IMG/VR virus record: IMGVR_UViG_3300048822_000082
Coordinates: 1 to 37,626 of that record
From: a virus
Length of the DNA: 37,626 nucleotides
Direction: 5' to 3' (one strand)
Numbering within the stretch: the stretch's first letter is position 1; each line of letters starts with the position of its first letter. The position numbers were made by a program, and so were the translations under genes. The notes below the pieces were generated by a model. That model made no database searches, was not told where the DNA came from, and saw only the letters and a program-made list of their open reading frames with translations. Shown one piece after another: positions 23,223-29,177 of the stretch.

Positions 23223-23460
23223 TATTGCGCGCACTCCATGCCCAAGCAACACTATATTGATGTTCATTTTTGTCAAAAATTGTATTAACAACATAGTCCA
23301 GGTTTGTTAATTCTTTCATAACACTATTCGATAATGATTTAAAATATACTATACTTCTTCCTTGCTCTGCAGCTCCTCTGATAGCGCTAAAAACACTATT
23401 TAATTCCTCTAAATTTAATGAACATTTATGTGTCAAATCTGCTGCTTCACTAGCTTTCAT
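23209..23460 (-). CDS. Hypothetical protein
   Basis: 83 residues, MKASEAADLTHKCSLNLEEL and later VMKELTNLDYVVNTIFDKN. Mixed helix and strand, no motif recognised. Its ATG overlaps the stop of the upstream 111-residue gene by 4 nt and its end overlaps the downstream gene by 14 nt, consistent with one tightly packed leftward transcript. Confidence 0.65.
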   Translation of the reverse strand: MKASEAADLTHKCSLNLEELNSVFSAIRGAAEQGRSIVYFKSLSNSVMKELTNLDYVVNTIFDKNEHQYSVAWAWSARNNENN

Positions 23461-23792
23461 AATTTATCAATCATCTCCTCAATACTATCTAAAATATATT
23501 GCAGTTTATTTTTTTCCTCATTCACATCTTCATAGTCATGTAATTTTTGACAAATAATATCTGAAATGGTGTGCCATTTATCATAAAAAGGCATATGTGT
23601 TTTATCATTTATTTCTTGAAGATCCTGGTCAGAAATATTGGCAGTATTTTCTAAATATGTAGGGTTCTTTTTAAATAGTTCAATATAGGTATTTAATACT
23701 AAAGAAGAATGACAAAATGCCAAAAAAAACAATTCTTCAAATACGTCAAGTGGTTCATCGCTGTCAATTAATTCTTCTTCAGTTATCTTCAT
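23457..23792 (-). CDS. Hypothetical acidic protein
   Basis: 111 residues, acidic and helical: MKITEEELIDSDEPLDVFEE and later KLQYILDSIEEMIDKL. No recognised family. A perfect 16-bp palindrome lies 3 nt before the ATG. A 17-codon frame with an AGGAG site runs through the palindrome into this start, so initiation may be coupled to it. Confidence 0.65.
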   Translation of the reverse strand: MKITEEELIDSDEPLDVFEELFFLAFCHSSLVLNTYIELFKKNPTYLENTANISDQDLQEINDKTHMPFYDKWHTISDIICQKLHDYEDVNEEKNKLQYILDSIEEMIDKL

Positions 23793-23794
23793 TT

Positions 23795-23810
23795 TTTGGA
23801 GTACTCCAAA
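23795..23810. promoter_or_regulatory. Perfect 16-bp palindrome
   Basis: TTTGGAGTACTCCAAA reads the same on both strands and lies directly upstream of the 111-residue leftward gene. It could be an operator, or a hairpin hiding the GGAG element within it from ribosomes. No second copy was noticed in the window. Confidence 0.5.
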
Positions 23811-23845
23811 TATCGCTGATGTTCTTTATCATTACTCTCTGTCTC

Positions 23846-24076
23846 CTACTCATGGGAATGTGGGAAATAACCTAACAAATCTTCGTCCGTATCGTCGCTT
23901 TTGTCGCAATAATCATCAAAAGTAAGGATATCGATACTATAACTACAATACCTATGTTTCATTATAAACCTAAAGGAATCTATAATATCCGCATTTCCCG
24001 TTCCCCATGCTTGCGATGAAAAGCCGCCTCCTGTTTTATCACATTTTTTACAGAAGAATTTATAATCTACACCCAT
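23846..24076 (-). CDS. Hypothetical protein with zinc-binding start
   Basis: 76 residues. CKKC appears at residues 9-12 (KFFCKKCDKTGGGFSSQAWG), half of a possible zinc site. The C-terminal half is acidic with two further Cys (YCSYSIDILTFDDYCDKSDD). It ends LLGYFPHSHE. No family recognised. Confidence 0.62.
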   Translation of the reverse strand: MGVDYKFFCKKCDKTGGGFSSQAWGTGNADIIDSFRFIMKHRYCSYSIDILTFDDYCDKSDDTDEDLLGYFPHSHE

Positions 24077-24079
24077 AAT

Positions 24080-24352
24080 TTAAAGCCCCTCTTCATATTC
24101 CACCAATATTGCTATAAATTTGTCAACATCAAGAAAACTCAAGCTTACCGGCTGTGAAGCTAATTCCATCAAGGGATTGTGTTCAATAATGGCATCAACT
24201 TGTCTTTTCATTGATTCCCAAGAACCCTCTCGAATAACTGTATAAGTTTTAATTCTTAAATCTTCACTGCAAGCTTTAAGAATATTATTTATATAGTCGT
24301 TCTCTTCTTTTAGCAGAACCGTTTTTGCCATCACTGCAAGACTATCTGTCAT
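24080..24352 (-). CDS. Hypothetical protein
   Basis: 90 residues from MTDSLAVMAKTVLLKEENDY. I choose ATG 24352 over the upstream 24373 because GGAGA lies 5 nt before it. The short overlap with the upstream gene is typical of this operon. Helical with a conserved-looking LSFLDVDKFIAILVEYEEGL end. Function unknown. Confidence 0.62.
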   Translation of the reverse strand: MTDSLAVMAKTVLLKEENDYINNILKACSEDLRIKTYTVIREGSWESMKRQVDAIIEHNPLMELASQPVSLSFLDVDKFIAILVEYEEGL

Positions 24353-24548
24353 GCGTCTCTCCATAGATCTCAAAAAGTTTATCTGTAACTTGCCCTTTCA
24401 TTTTAGAAAAGAATTCATCAAGGTTACCTATTTTTAACTTTTTGAGCAAGTGATAGGCATTTTCTAACCTTCCGTTTATGATCGCCATTTCAATATCTAT
24501 CAGGACGCGAATCATATCATGAAGATAAATATTGCTTTCTTTAAGCAT
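24342..24548 (-). CDS. Hypothetical helical protein
   Basis: 68 residues: MLKESNIYLHDMIRVLIDIE, then NGRLENAYHLLKKLKIGNLD. Entirely helical, no membrane segment. It sits 1 nt after the upstream 70-residue gene. The pattern of paired helices recurs in the next two genes upstream, which may be distant relatives. Confidence 0.6.
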   Translation of the reverse strand: MLKESNIYLHDMIRVLIDIEMAIINGRLENAYHLLKKLKIGNLDEFFSKMKGQVTDKLFEIYGETHDR

Positions 24549-24549
24549 T

Positions 24550-24759
24550 TTAAACCTTATTGAAGAAATATTTTGTTTGCTCTTTCATTATTGCAAGCTG
24601 AATTTCTAAACATTGATCAATCATGGCCTCTAAATCTTTAATGGGTTCCCTAAGGTCTCCAATAATCCATCCTTCATCTGACGATAACGTATCGCCAACT
24701 ATCTTATCTAGCTTTTTCTTTATGTTCTGCAAATCTTGCAAAAAGTTTCTATTACCCAC
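24550..24759 (-). CDS. Hypothetical helical protein, non-ATG start
   Basis: About 70 residues containing GNRNFLQDLQNIKKKLDKIV and ending AIMKEQTKYFFNKV. There is no ATG at the front. GTG at 24759 has AGGA 9 nt upstream and overlaps the previous stop. A TTG at 24765 is the other option. Two long helices around a GWIIGDLREPIKDLE turn. No family recognised. Confidence 0.55.
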   Translation of the reverse strand: MGNRNFLQDLQNIKKKLDKIVGDTLSSDEGWIIGDLREPIKDLEAMIDQCLEIQLAIMKEQTKYFFNKV

Positions 24760-24973
24760 CTTCAAATTTCCTTATTGCGCTCTCAAGTTGAAAATTTAGC
24801 GCTTGTGTAATCATTAAAAGACTCTTTAATGAATATATATATTCATGATGGTTGGGCCATTCAATACTAATATCACCTTTACTGGCAAATCTTTGGTTTA
24901 GCACCGTTAAATTAAAAGAAATGGCCTCAAAACAATCTTTTGCAGAATCGGACTCATCTAGTTTTTTACCCAT
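24752..24973 (-). CDS. Hypothetical helical protein
   Basis: 73 residues: MGKKLDESDSAKDCFEAISF, then HHEYIYSLKSLLMITQALNF. AAGG lies 8 nt before the ATG. Its size and two-helix pattern resemble the next two genes downstream. It follows the 30-residue membrane microprotein after 9 nt. Confidence 0.6.
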   Translation of the reverse strand: MGKKLDESDSAKDCFEAISFNLTVLNQRFASKGDISIEWPNHHEYIYSLKSLLMITQALNFQLESAIRKFEGG

Positions 24974-24982
24974 ATAATTACC

Positions 24983-25075
24983 TTATTTTTTATTTCCCAT
25001 GTTCGATAAAACAAAATAAATACTTATACCAATAGCGCTACCTACAATCTTTACCCACATTTCAAAGTCTTTCAT
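24983..25075 (-). CDS. Single-span membrane microprotein
   Basis: 30 residues: MKDFEMWVKIVGSAIGISIY then FVLSNMGNKK, with a membrane helix at about 7-24 and a basic tail. The ATG overlaps the stop of the lipoprotein gene (ATGA), so the pair are co-translated. That pairing with an outer-membrane lipoprotein is the arrangement of some lysis or exclusion gene pairs, but the sequences match no known family I can name. Confidence 0.5.
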   Translation of the reverse strand: MKDFEMWVKIVGSAIGISIYFVLSNMGNKK

Positions 25076-25257
25076 GAGCAAAAAGCCTCATTATCATCTA
25101 ACATTATACAGCTCATGAAATGTTCATCCATTTCTCTATCTGGTATTTCAGCGCAGCCAAATATTAATGATAGACAAATCATTATGAAAAAAAGTATAGC
25201 AATCATTCTTACGACATTTCTTATGGCTCTAATAGTGTCAAGATTCTTTAGATTCAT
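25072..25257 (-). CDS. Small lipoprotein
   Basis: 61 residues. Basic start (NLKNLDTIRAIRNVVR), hydrophobic core IAILFFIMICLSLIFGC ending in a lipobox-like LIFGC, then a 27-residue mature part CAEIPDREMDEHFMSCIMLD with two more Cys. The sequence predicts signal-peptidase II processing and a lipid-anchored periplasmic peptide. Possible roles are Rz1-like spanin or superinfection exclusion. It lacks the proline-rich composition usual in Rz1. Its 3' end overlaps a membrane microprotein gene. Confidence 0.65.
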   Translation of the reverse strand: MNLKNLDTIRAIRNVVRMIAILFFIMICLSLIFGCAEIPDREMDEHFMSCIMLDDNEAFCS

Positions 25258-25546
25258 TTTCCATGGCCTTGTTTAAAACTTCATTCACGAACTCTTTTAT
25301 TACAGGATCTACCACCTCTCTAACCATTAATACATAAGGATGAGCTTCAAAATACTCTTCATCATTGAGACACCCCGAAATATAAGACATTCCTGCTTTT
25401 CTAATTTTATTTAAATATTCATGTTCATTTTTTGATAACGGTTCCATTTTGCGCTGTTCATTTTTAAAAGCTATCACGTTCAAGTATCTTTTAAATACAT
25501 CCTCGCAATGAATAACCCATTTAGGAATTTCTTCTTCATTCTGCAT
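25238..25546 (-). CDS. Hypothetical protein
   Basis: 102 residues, charged and helical: MQNEEEIPKWVIHCEDVFKR, then LNKIRKAGMSYISGCLNDEE. Its start lies in the repeated junction sequence that also begins the next gene upstream. No enzymatic motif visible. Confidence 0.62.
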   Translation of the reverse strand: MQNEEEIPKWVIHCEDVFKRYLNVIAFKNEQRKMEPLSKNEHEYLNKIRKAGMSYISGCLNDEEYFEAHPYVLMVREVVDPVIKEFVNEVLNKAMENESKES

Positions 25547-25718
25547 ATTTCACCATGGGCTGCTCATAGAAATAATCACCCCGAAAGGATGAGATGCAAA
25601 TGCAACCGAAAGGTTGCCAACCTTTTTGTATTTGCTCGTTAACAAATTTATTGAAATTTTCTTGAAATTTAACATTATGGCAAATAACTTTATATTCAAT
25701 TATTTTATTATTCTGCAT
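25536..25718 (-). CDS. Small GWQP-motif protein, copy 1 (DUF1737-like)
   Basis: 60 residues: IIEYKVICHNVKFQENFNKF, then VNEQIQKGWQPFG and the end YEQPMVKYAE. The pattern of a strand, a helix with VN..I..GWQP, then a terminal M.MVK strand is that of small DUF1737-like proteins of unknown role. The next two genes upstream carry the same domain, so this is a tandem family. Confidence 0.65.
   Translation of the reverse strand: MQNNKIIEYKVICHNVKFQENFNKFVNEQIQKGWQPFGCICISSFRGDYFYEQPMVKYAE
25544..25556. repeat. Junction repeat, copy 1
   Basis: CATATTTCACCAT on the + strand. On the coding strand it encodes MVKY at the end of one gene and holds the ATG of the next. Identical copies occur at 25716-25728 and 26032-26044, each at a gene junction of the tandem family. 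Confidence 0.8.
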
Positions 25719-26034
25719 ATTTCACCATTACTTGATAGAGAATATTTTTTCCTTGCCATTTACTTGTTTCAGGTCCAATTTCGCTCCACGTTCCATCTTT
25801 TAAACGCCATCCTATTTTAAGCATTCTATTTATAGAAGAAATGAAATCATCATAACAATCACTTACTAAAAGTTCATATTCAACAATCTTTCTTTCGCTT
25901 GCTATCAGTTTGGCAATATTAATCAACCTATCATTAATCCTACGAAGTTCTAGCCAATTCATATCACCAAGAGGAAGTATTTCTTTAGCTGCTTTTATTC
26001 TTTCTTGCATATTTTCTTCTAATAGATCACTCAT
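25708..26034 (-). CDS. GWQP-family protein, copy 2 with N-terminal extension
   Basis: 108 residues. The first 45 are a helical extension (MQERIKAAKEILPLGDMNWL). The rest repeats the family fold: KIVEYELLVSDCYDDFISSI, then MLKIGWRLKDGTWSEI and the end YQVMVKYAE. The usual GWQP is GWRL here. Its last codons and the next start share the repeated junction sequence. Confidence 0.65.
   Translation of the reverse strand: MSDLLEENMQERIKAAKEILPLGDMNWLELRRINDRLINIAKLIASERKIVEYELLVSDCYDDFISSINRMLKIGWRLKDGTWSEIGPETSKWQGKNILYQVMVKYAE
25716..25728. repeat. Junction repeat, copy 2
   Basis: Second exact copy of CATATTTCACCAT, between copies 1 and 2 of the tandem GWQP family. Confidence 0.8.
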
Positions 26035-26284
26035 ATTTCACCATAGGAACGTACAGCCAATTATTTTGGAAAAACGGTTGCCCCAATGGTTGCCATCCTG
26101 CTTCTATTAAAAACGGCATTTCTATGTGCATTTCTTTTGTATTGCCAAAATCATAAATTTGAAACTCGGTAATTTTTATATGCTCAAACTGTTTTTTGAA
26201 GTCATAATAATATTTCTGAGCCATGGTATGAGCTTTTATTTGATCCCTCGTTTCTTTTTCTATTAAACTCATTTCTTCACTCAT
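26027..26284 (-). CDS. GWQP-family protein, copy 3
   Basis: 85 residues. Helical start MSEEMSLIEKETRDQIKAHT, then the family domain KITEFQIYDFGNTKEMHIEM with EAGWQPLGQPFFQNNWLYVP and the end MVKYE. It is the upstream-most of three tandem relatives on this transcript. Its start overlaps the previous stop by 8 nt. Confidence 0.65.
   Translation of the reverse strand: MSEEMSLIEKETRDQIKAHTMAQKYYYDFKKQFEHIKITEFQIYDFGNTKEMHIEMPFLIEAGWQPLGQPFFQNNWLYVPMVKYE
26032..26044. repeat. Junction repeat, copy 3
   Basis: Third exact copy of CATATTTCACCAT, at the boundary of GWQP copy 3 and copy 2. Confidence 0.8.
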
Positions 26285-26459
26285 GCAAAGCCTCTCTTAT
26301 CTTAACGACTTCCTCAATCAGTACTTGCAGCAATTCACTATTCTTCTGGTTTATTATCGTCAAATCAGCCAAGTACTTTAAATTGTGCAAACACTTTAGG
26401 GCGCTGATAATTATCCATTTTTCCTCCTCTTCGAGAATAGGCTCTTCGTCTTCATTCAT
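26277..26459 (-). CDS. Hypothetical acidic helical protein
   Basis: 60 residues: MNEDEEPILEEEEKWIIISA, then a Leu-rich helix KCLHNLKYLADLTIINQKNS. Overlaps its neighbours by 8 nt on both sides. No family recognised. The charge and size recall small phage inhibitors, without direct evidence. Confidence 0.6.
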   Translation of the reverse strand: MNEDEEPILEEEEKWIIISALKCLHNLKYLADLTIINQKNSELLQVLIEEVVKIREALHE

Positions 26460-26688
26460 TTTCTTTCGCGCCCATCAATTCAGCCAATTTATGACAAGAT
26501 TCCATTTGCCCTTTTAACATGCCATGGATAACACCTTGATCGAACCCATATTTAACGCATAACTCTAATATCTCATGTATGATCAAAAATGTAGGCTCGC
26601 TTAATTGCTGTGTCCGTATAATTGGTATCAATAAATTTATTATGGACATCGATTCTTTTAACATTTCCTCACGGTTTTCTATATTCAT
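26452..26688 (-). CDS. Hypothetical helical protein
   Basis: 78 residues: MNIENREEMLKESMSIINLL, then EILELCVKYGFDQGVIHGML. The ATG overlaps the stop of the RepL-like gene (ATGA), so it is translated with it. All helix, no motif. Confidence 0.62.
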   Translation of the reverse strand: MNIENREEMLKESMSIINLLIPIIRTQQLSEPTFLIIHEILELCVKYGFDQGVIHGMLKGQMESCHKLAELMGAKENE

Positions 26689-27161
26689 TTTTGTTTATTT
26701 TTCCTGTAATTTTTTAGTGATTTTTCTCTTTCGCCGTTCCAAAAATATTCAGGATTTAAAAGATAACATCCCCGAACGCCGCTTTCGGTGTCTTTATCTA
26801 TTATCTCTTTTTCAACCAATTTCTTTATGGCTAATGATACTCTTACGGGATCTATATCTAATTCATTTGCTATTTTCTTTTGAGATATATTAAAGCTGTT
26901 ACCATTTTTTAGAATGCTTAAAATATATAACAATACCGATAAAGGCTGCCCCCTAAGTTCTTTGTCTTTTGCTAACTTGCTTGTAAAACTTTGATCGCCC
27001 ATATAAAAACCTGTCTCTTTTTTCAAATATTCATATTCATAAGGAATTATTCTACCAACTATTTCGCTAGTGGCTTCATCCATTGCAAGCGTTTTTTTAA
27101 ACTTCCCTTTAGAGTATTTGCCCATTTCTATACTTAATGTTTTTATTAAGTCTGGCATCAT
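26685..27161 (-). CDS. RepL-like winged-helix protein
   Basis: 158 residues. The C-terminal 90 resemble the RepL family of plasmid replication proteins: QPLSVLLYILSILKNG, then a winged helix with ISQKKIANELDIDPVRVSLA, a recognition helix followed by KLVEKEIIDKD, and the wing GCYLLNPEYFWNG, ending in a basic tail. A replication-initiator or transcription-regulator role is plausible. RepL proteins are best known from small plasmids, so its presence in a P22-like phage is notable. The promoter in the upstream gap is unclear. Confidence 0.62.
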   Translation of the reverse strand: MMPDLIKTLSIEMGKYSKGKFKKTLAMDEATSEIVGRIIPYEYEYLKKETGFYMGDQSFTSKLAKDKELRGQPLSVLLYILSILKNGNSFNISQKKIANELDIDPVRVSLAIKKLVEKEIIDKDTESGVRGCYLLNPEYFWNGEREKSLKNYRKNKQK

Positions 27162-27279
27162 ATAACATAACTTTGGCTTTGTATAGATTATGTTTTATTT
27201 GTCCGAACCCTTGAATTCATTGGGCTCTCAGGGTGTCTCTCTTTATTATATCCAGATATTTCGCCTACGGCAGTTGCTC

Positions 27280-27300
27280 GCTCGGCAGACCTCGCCGAGC
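27280..27300. other. GC-rich hairpin in the gap between RepL-like and ERF genes
   Basis: GCTCGGC, loop AGACCTC, GCCGAGC: seven perfect GC-rich pairs, 13 nt beyond the ERF stop codon. The 27190-27312 gap is clearly richer in GC than its surroundings from about 27260 on and has no supported gene. For leftward transcription the hairpin could stabilise the ERF transcript or slow polymerase, but there is no T-run. Confidence 0.55.
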
Positions 27301-27312
27301 TTGCTTTGCAGG

Positions 27313-27918
27313 TCACACACTCGCATATCTAGTTTGGCACTCAGCTGCTATCTCTTTAGCCTGCGAATTAGTAAGCTGCTCAAAAGATGTCACGCCATAC
27401 TTGGTGCAAATTGCTTTGCTGTCCAACTTTGCCTTAAAGACAGTCTCAGAGAGTTTAAACACTTGGTCCTTAGTTAGAAATTGCGACACGATAGGCGTTG
27501 CTGCCACCTGCTGAGCTTTCTTAGACTCATCACGATTATCGTGACTGTCTATGTCGTCGCTATCATCTATTGCGAAAAGGCCATTTAGGGCGTATTTACG
27601 GGCATAGGAACTGGCAGCACCTGTGCACATAGCCGCATCCATCCCCTTCTTTTCAGTAGATTCTCTTGCATAGGCAGTAACAACAACCGCTTCTTCACCG
27701 CAATAGAAAGTCGCAGTGGCTTTAACGTAGAATCTATCGCCAACCAGCCAAATATCATCAGAGAGCGTTACAGCGCAGTTTTCTGGCATTACTTTTTTGA
27801 CGGCTTCAACGATATCTTCACAATTGCGATAATTATAATTACCGAAATTATTGCGCCTATTCTTAGGCGCGTTTAATTCTTTTTGTACTTTGCTTAATAT
27901 GCTTGCTGCTTGTTTCAT
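27313..27918 (-). CDS. ERF-family single-strand annealing recombinase
   Basis: 201 residues, like P22 Erf (204). The ERF core spans residues about 1-130: NFGNYNYRNCEDIVEAVKKV, then a WLVGDRFYVKATATFYCG strand pair and the signature AAMCTGAASSYARKYALNGL. An acidic linker with DDSDDIDSHDNRDES follows, then a C-terminal helical domain. Such proteins anneal complementary strands during phage replication and circularisation. Its start overlaps the stop of the partner gene upstream (ATGA). Confidence 0.88.
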   Translation of the reverse strand: MKQAASILSKVQKELNAPKNRRNNFGNYNYRNCEDIVEAVKKVMPENCAVTLSDDIWLVGDRFYVKATATFYCGEEAVVVTAYARESTEKKGMDAAMCTGAASSYARKYALNGLFAIDDSDDIDSHDNRDESKKAQQVAATPIVSQFLTKDQVFKLSETVFKAKLDSKAICTKYGVTSFEQLTNSQAKEIAAECQTRYASV

Positions 27919-28229
27919 TTTGAAATCCTTAAAGTTCTCGCGCCTGGCGTTATTTTAACAAAATCCGCATATAAAGCTGAATCAAATTCTTTAAACTTTT
28001 TAGCGTCAAATCGTTCGGTATCTTTTGCATACTTCCAGGTTGCTACTTCTTTTTCAATTCCATGTTCGTCAACGGTTATGAACCTGTCATGCTCATTAAC
28101 GATATTGTAAAGCCGCTGAACAAGATATTTCTCCTGCTCAGCTACGCTTTCTTTGTACGCTCGAACCCTTTTAATTTCAGCTAATAATTCAACCACTTCA
28201 TTATTCGCAATCATTGTAGCGTTGGTCAT
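27915..28229 (-). CDS. Recombination-module accessory protein
   Basis: 104 residues from ATG 28229, chosen because AGGAG lies 9 nt upstream. A TTG at 28235 is weaker. A long helix (VVELLAEIKRVRAYKESVAE) leads to a C-terminal segment with ATWKYAKDTERFDAKKFKEF, then LYADFVKITPGARTLRI. That TWK...RFD...FK...LY..F....R.LRI pattern is recurrent in small phage proteins encoded next to annealing proteins or YqaJ-type exonucleases. Its task is not established. Confidence 0.68.
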   Translation of the reverse strand: MTNATMIANNEVVELLAEIKRVRAYKESVAEQEKYLVQRLYNIVNEHDRFITVDEHGIEKEVATWKYAKDTERFDAKKFKEFDSALYADFVKITPGARTLRISK

Positions 28230-28357
28230 CCCCAAATACTCCTAACTTCTTGACGCATATCGTCAGCACGTTCATTGCAATCGTCTCGATATTGCTGCTC
28301 TTCATCGCTGAGCAGCCTATCATCTTCATAGTCAAAAGGAATGTCATCACAGGTCAT
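28226..28357 (-). CDS. Small acidic protein
   Basis: 43 residues: MTCDDIPFDYEDDRLLSDEE, then QQYRDDCNERADDMRQEVRS and IWG. Strongly acidic. The TGA overlaps the ATG of the accessory gene downstream, and it starts 2 nt after the stop of the upstream gene, so it is a regular operon member. Confidence 0.62.
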   Translation of the reverse strand: MTCDDIPFDYEDDRLLSDEEQQYRDDCNERADDMRQEVRSIWG

Positions 28358-28359
28358 GA

Positions 28360-28548
28360 TTAAAACTCCCTCATTATGAGAAATAAAGCTTTATTAAGGG
28401 GATCGTTTCTTAATGTAGTTGCGCTTAATCCATGCTCTTGAGCAAAATCGATTAATAACTCTAAAGTTCTATGCAAAAGTCTTACATCTTCATGATGAAC
28501 ATGAATAGCTGTAACTTCACCGTCTTTTTTATCTATATATACACTCAT
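28360..28548 (-). CDS. First gene of the leftward early operon, hypothetical
   Basis: 62 residues: MSVYIDKKDGEVTAIHVHHE, then DVRLLHRTLELLIDFAQEHG. Two strands and a long helix, no recognised family. It is the first gene after the leftward promoter and has a GAGAGA-type site before the ATG. Confidence 0.68.
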   Translation of the reverse strand: MSVYIDKKDGEVTAIHVHHEDVRLLHRTLELLIDFAQEHGLSATTLRNDPLNKALFLIMREF

Positions 28549-28590
28549 TATTCTCTCTCTTATTCAAAGTCAATCACAATTCACAAAACT

Positions 28591-28619
28591 ATTATATGTA
28601 AAATATTTACGTATTACAA
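28591..28619 (-). promoter_or_regulatory. Leftward early promoter
   Basis: On the minus strand, TTGTAA (28619-28614), 17-nt spacer, TATAAT (28596-28591), a near-ideal sigma70 promoter. Its -35 is one half of the palindrome shared with the rightward promoter. It should drive the whole 23-28.5 kb operon. Confidence 0.78.
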
Positions 28620-28628
28620 CGCTTGTAA
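28614..28628. promoter_or_regulatory. Operator palindrome between divergent promoters
   Basis: TTACAACGCTTGTAA, a TTACA-N5-TGTAA palindrome. Each half is the -35 of one of the two diverging promoters, so a bound repressor would block both. The first gene to the right encodes a ribbon-helix-helix protein, the natural candidate ligand. A second site of the same form lies at 34786-34800. Confidence 0.72.
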
Positions 28629-28650
28629 ATAAAAATAATTCTGCTATTAT
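28623..28650 (+). promoter_or_regulatory. Rightward early promoter
   Basis: TTGTAA (28623-28628), 16-nt spacer, TATTAT (28645-28650). It leads into the ribbon-helix-helix gene, which has AGGAG 6-7 nt before its ATG at 28670. Confidence 0.68.
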
Positions 28651-28669
28651 TGTCTAAATAGGAGATTTT

Positions 28670-28855
28670 ATGTTCATAAAGAAAGATAAGTTGCCTGACA
28701 AGACGCCAAAATCGCAGACTAAATGTAGGGCTATAAATATACGGGTAACTGAAGCAGAACATGTGCGGATTCGCAAATTCGCCGAGAGTCAAAAGCTTAA
28801 CATTACGCAATTTATGGAAAGATTAATATTCGGCGAAGAGGCTTGTAAAAAATGA
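28670..28855 (+). CDS. Ribbon-helix-helix repressor-type protein
   Basis: 61 residues. After a basic tail (KKDKLPDKTPKSQTKC) comes the ribbon-helix-helix core: strand RAINIRVTEAE, helix HVRIRKFAESQ, turn LNITQF, helix MERLIFGEEA. This is the Arc/CopG-type fold of dimeric repressors, which bind short palindromes through the strand. Position next to the divergent promoter palindrome suggests autoregulation. The last codons overlap the next gene (ATGA). Relaxosome-type or antitoxin ribbon-helix-helix proteins look similar, but no partner gene for either is seen. Confidence 0.8.
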   Translation: MFIKKDKLPDKTPKSQTKCRAINIRVTEAEHVRIRKFAESQKLNITQFMERLIFGEEACKK

Positions 28856-29055
28856 AAGAATGGCACATAAAAGATAAAGTCGTCAAACTCATGGGTTTTA
28901 AGCAAGACAAGGACCAGCTAAGGAGAATGGAAGTAAATAGAGAAATTGCACGTGTTGGCAATTTACTTGCGACTGAATTTGAAATTATACTTGCGCAAGC
29001 AAAGTTGAGAATGATATCTGTGACTCAACAGATATTGAAAGATGAGATAAAATGA
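28852..29055 (+). CDS. Hypothetical helical protein
   Basis: 67 residues: MKEWHIKDKVVKLMGFKQDK, then a long helix with VNREIARVGNLLATEFEIIL. It overlaps the genes on both sides by 4 nt (ATGA), placing it in the same transcript as the repressor. No family recognised. Confidence 0.65.
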   Translation: MKEWHIKDKVVKLMGFKQDKDQLRRMEVNREIARVGNLLATEFEIILAQAKLRMISVTQQILKDEIK

Positions 29056-29177
29056 AAGACGTAATTCTCTTGGGCGCGATAATGATATTAGTTGCAGCTG
29101 CAATTATATCTATCGGCGTGATAGGGGATTATGCGATGAGACATCAATATGAGATTAAGAAAGAGTGTAAGTGTTAA
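29052..29177 (+). CDS. Single-span membrane microprotein
   Basis: 41 residues: MKDVILLGAIMILVAAAIIS then IGVIGDYAMRHQYEIKKECK and C. N-terminal membrane helix (residues 4-24) with a charged cytoplasmic tail ending CKC. ATGA overlap with the upstream gene and TAATG overlap with the next one show it belongs to the operon. Possible inner-membrane exclusion or lysis role, not demonstrated. Confidence 0.6.
   Translation: MKDVILLGAIMILVAAAIISIGVIGDYAMRHQYEIKKECKC

Noticed and set aside
27190-27514. Two rightward frames of 93-95 codons over the ERF gene end
   Set aside because: They overlap the well-supported ERF gene antisense, lack ribosome sites and show no family pattern.
23043-28548. Anti-CRISPR locus in the leftward small-gene operon
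   Set aside because: Many short unknown genes make this tempting, but no Aca-type regulator or known anti-CRISPR motif was recognised. The operon's regulators look like replication and recombination control instead.
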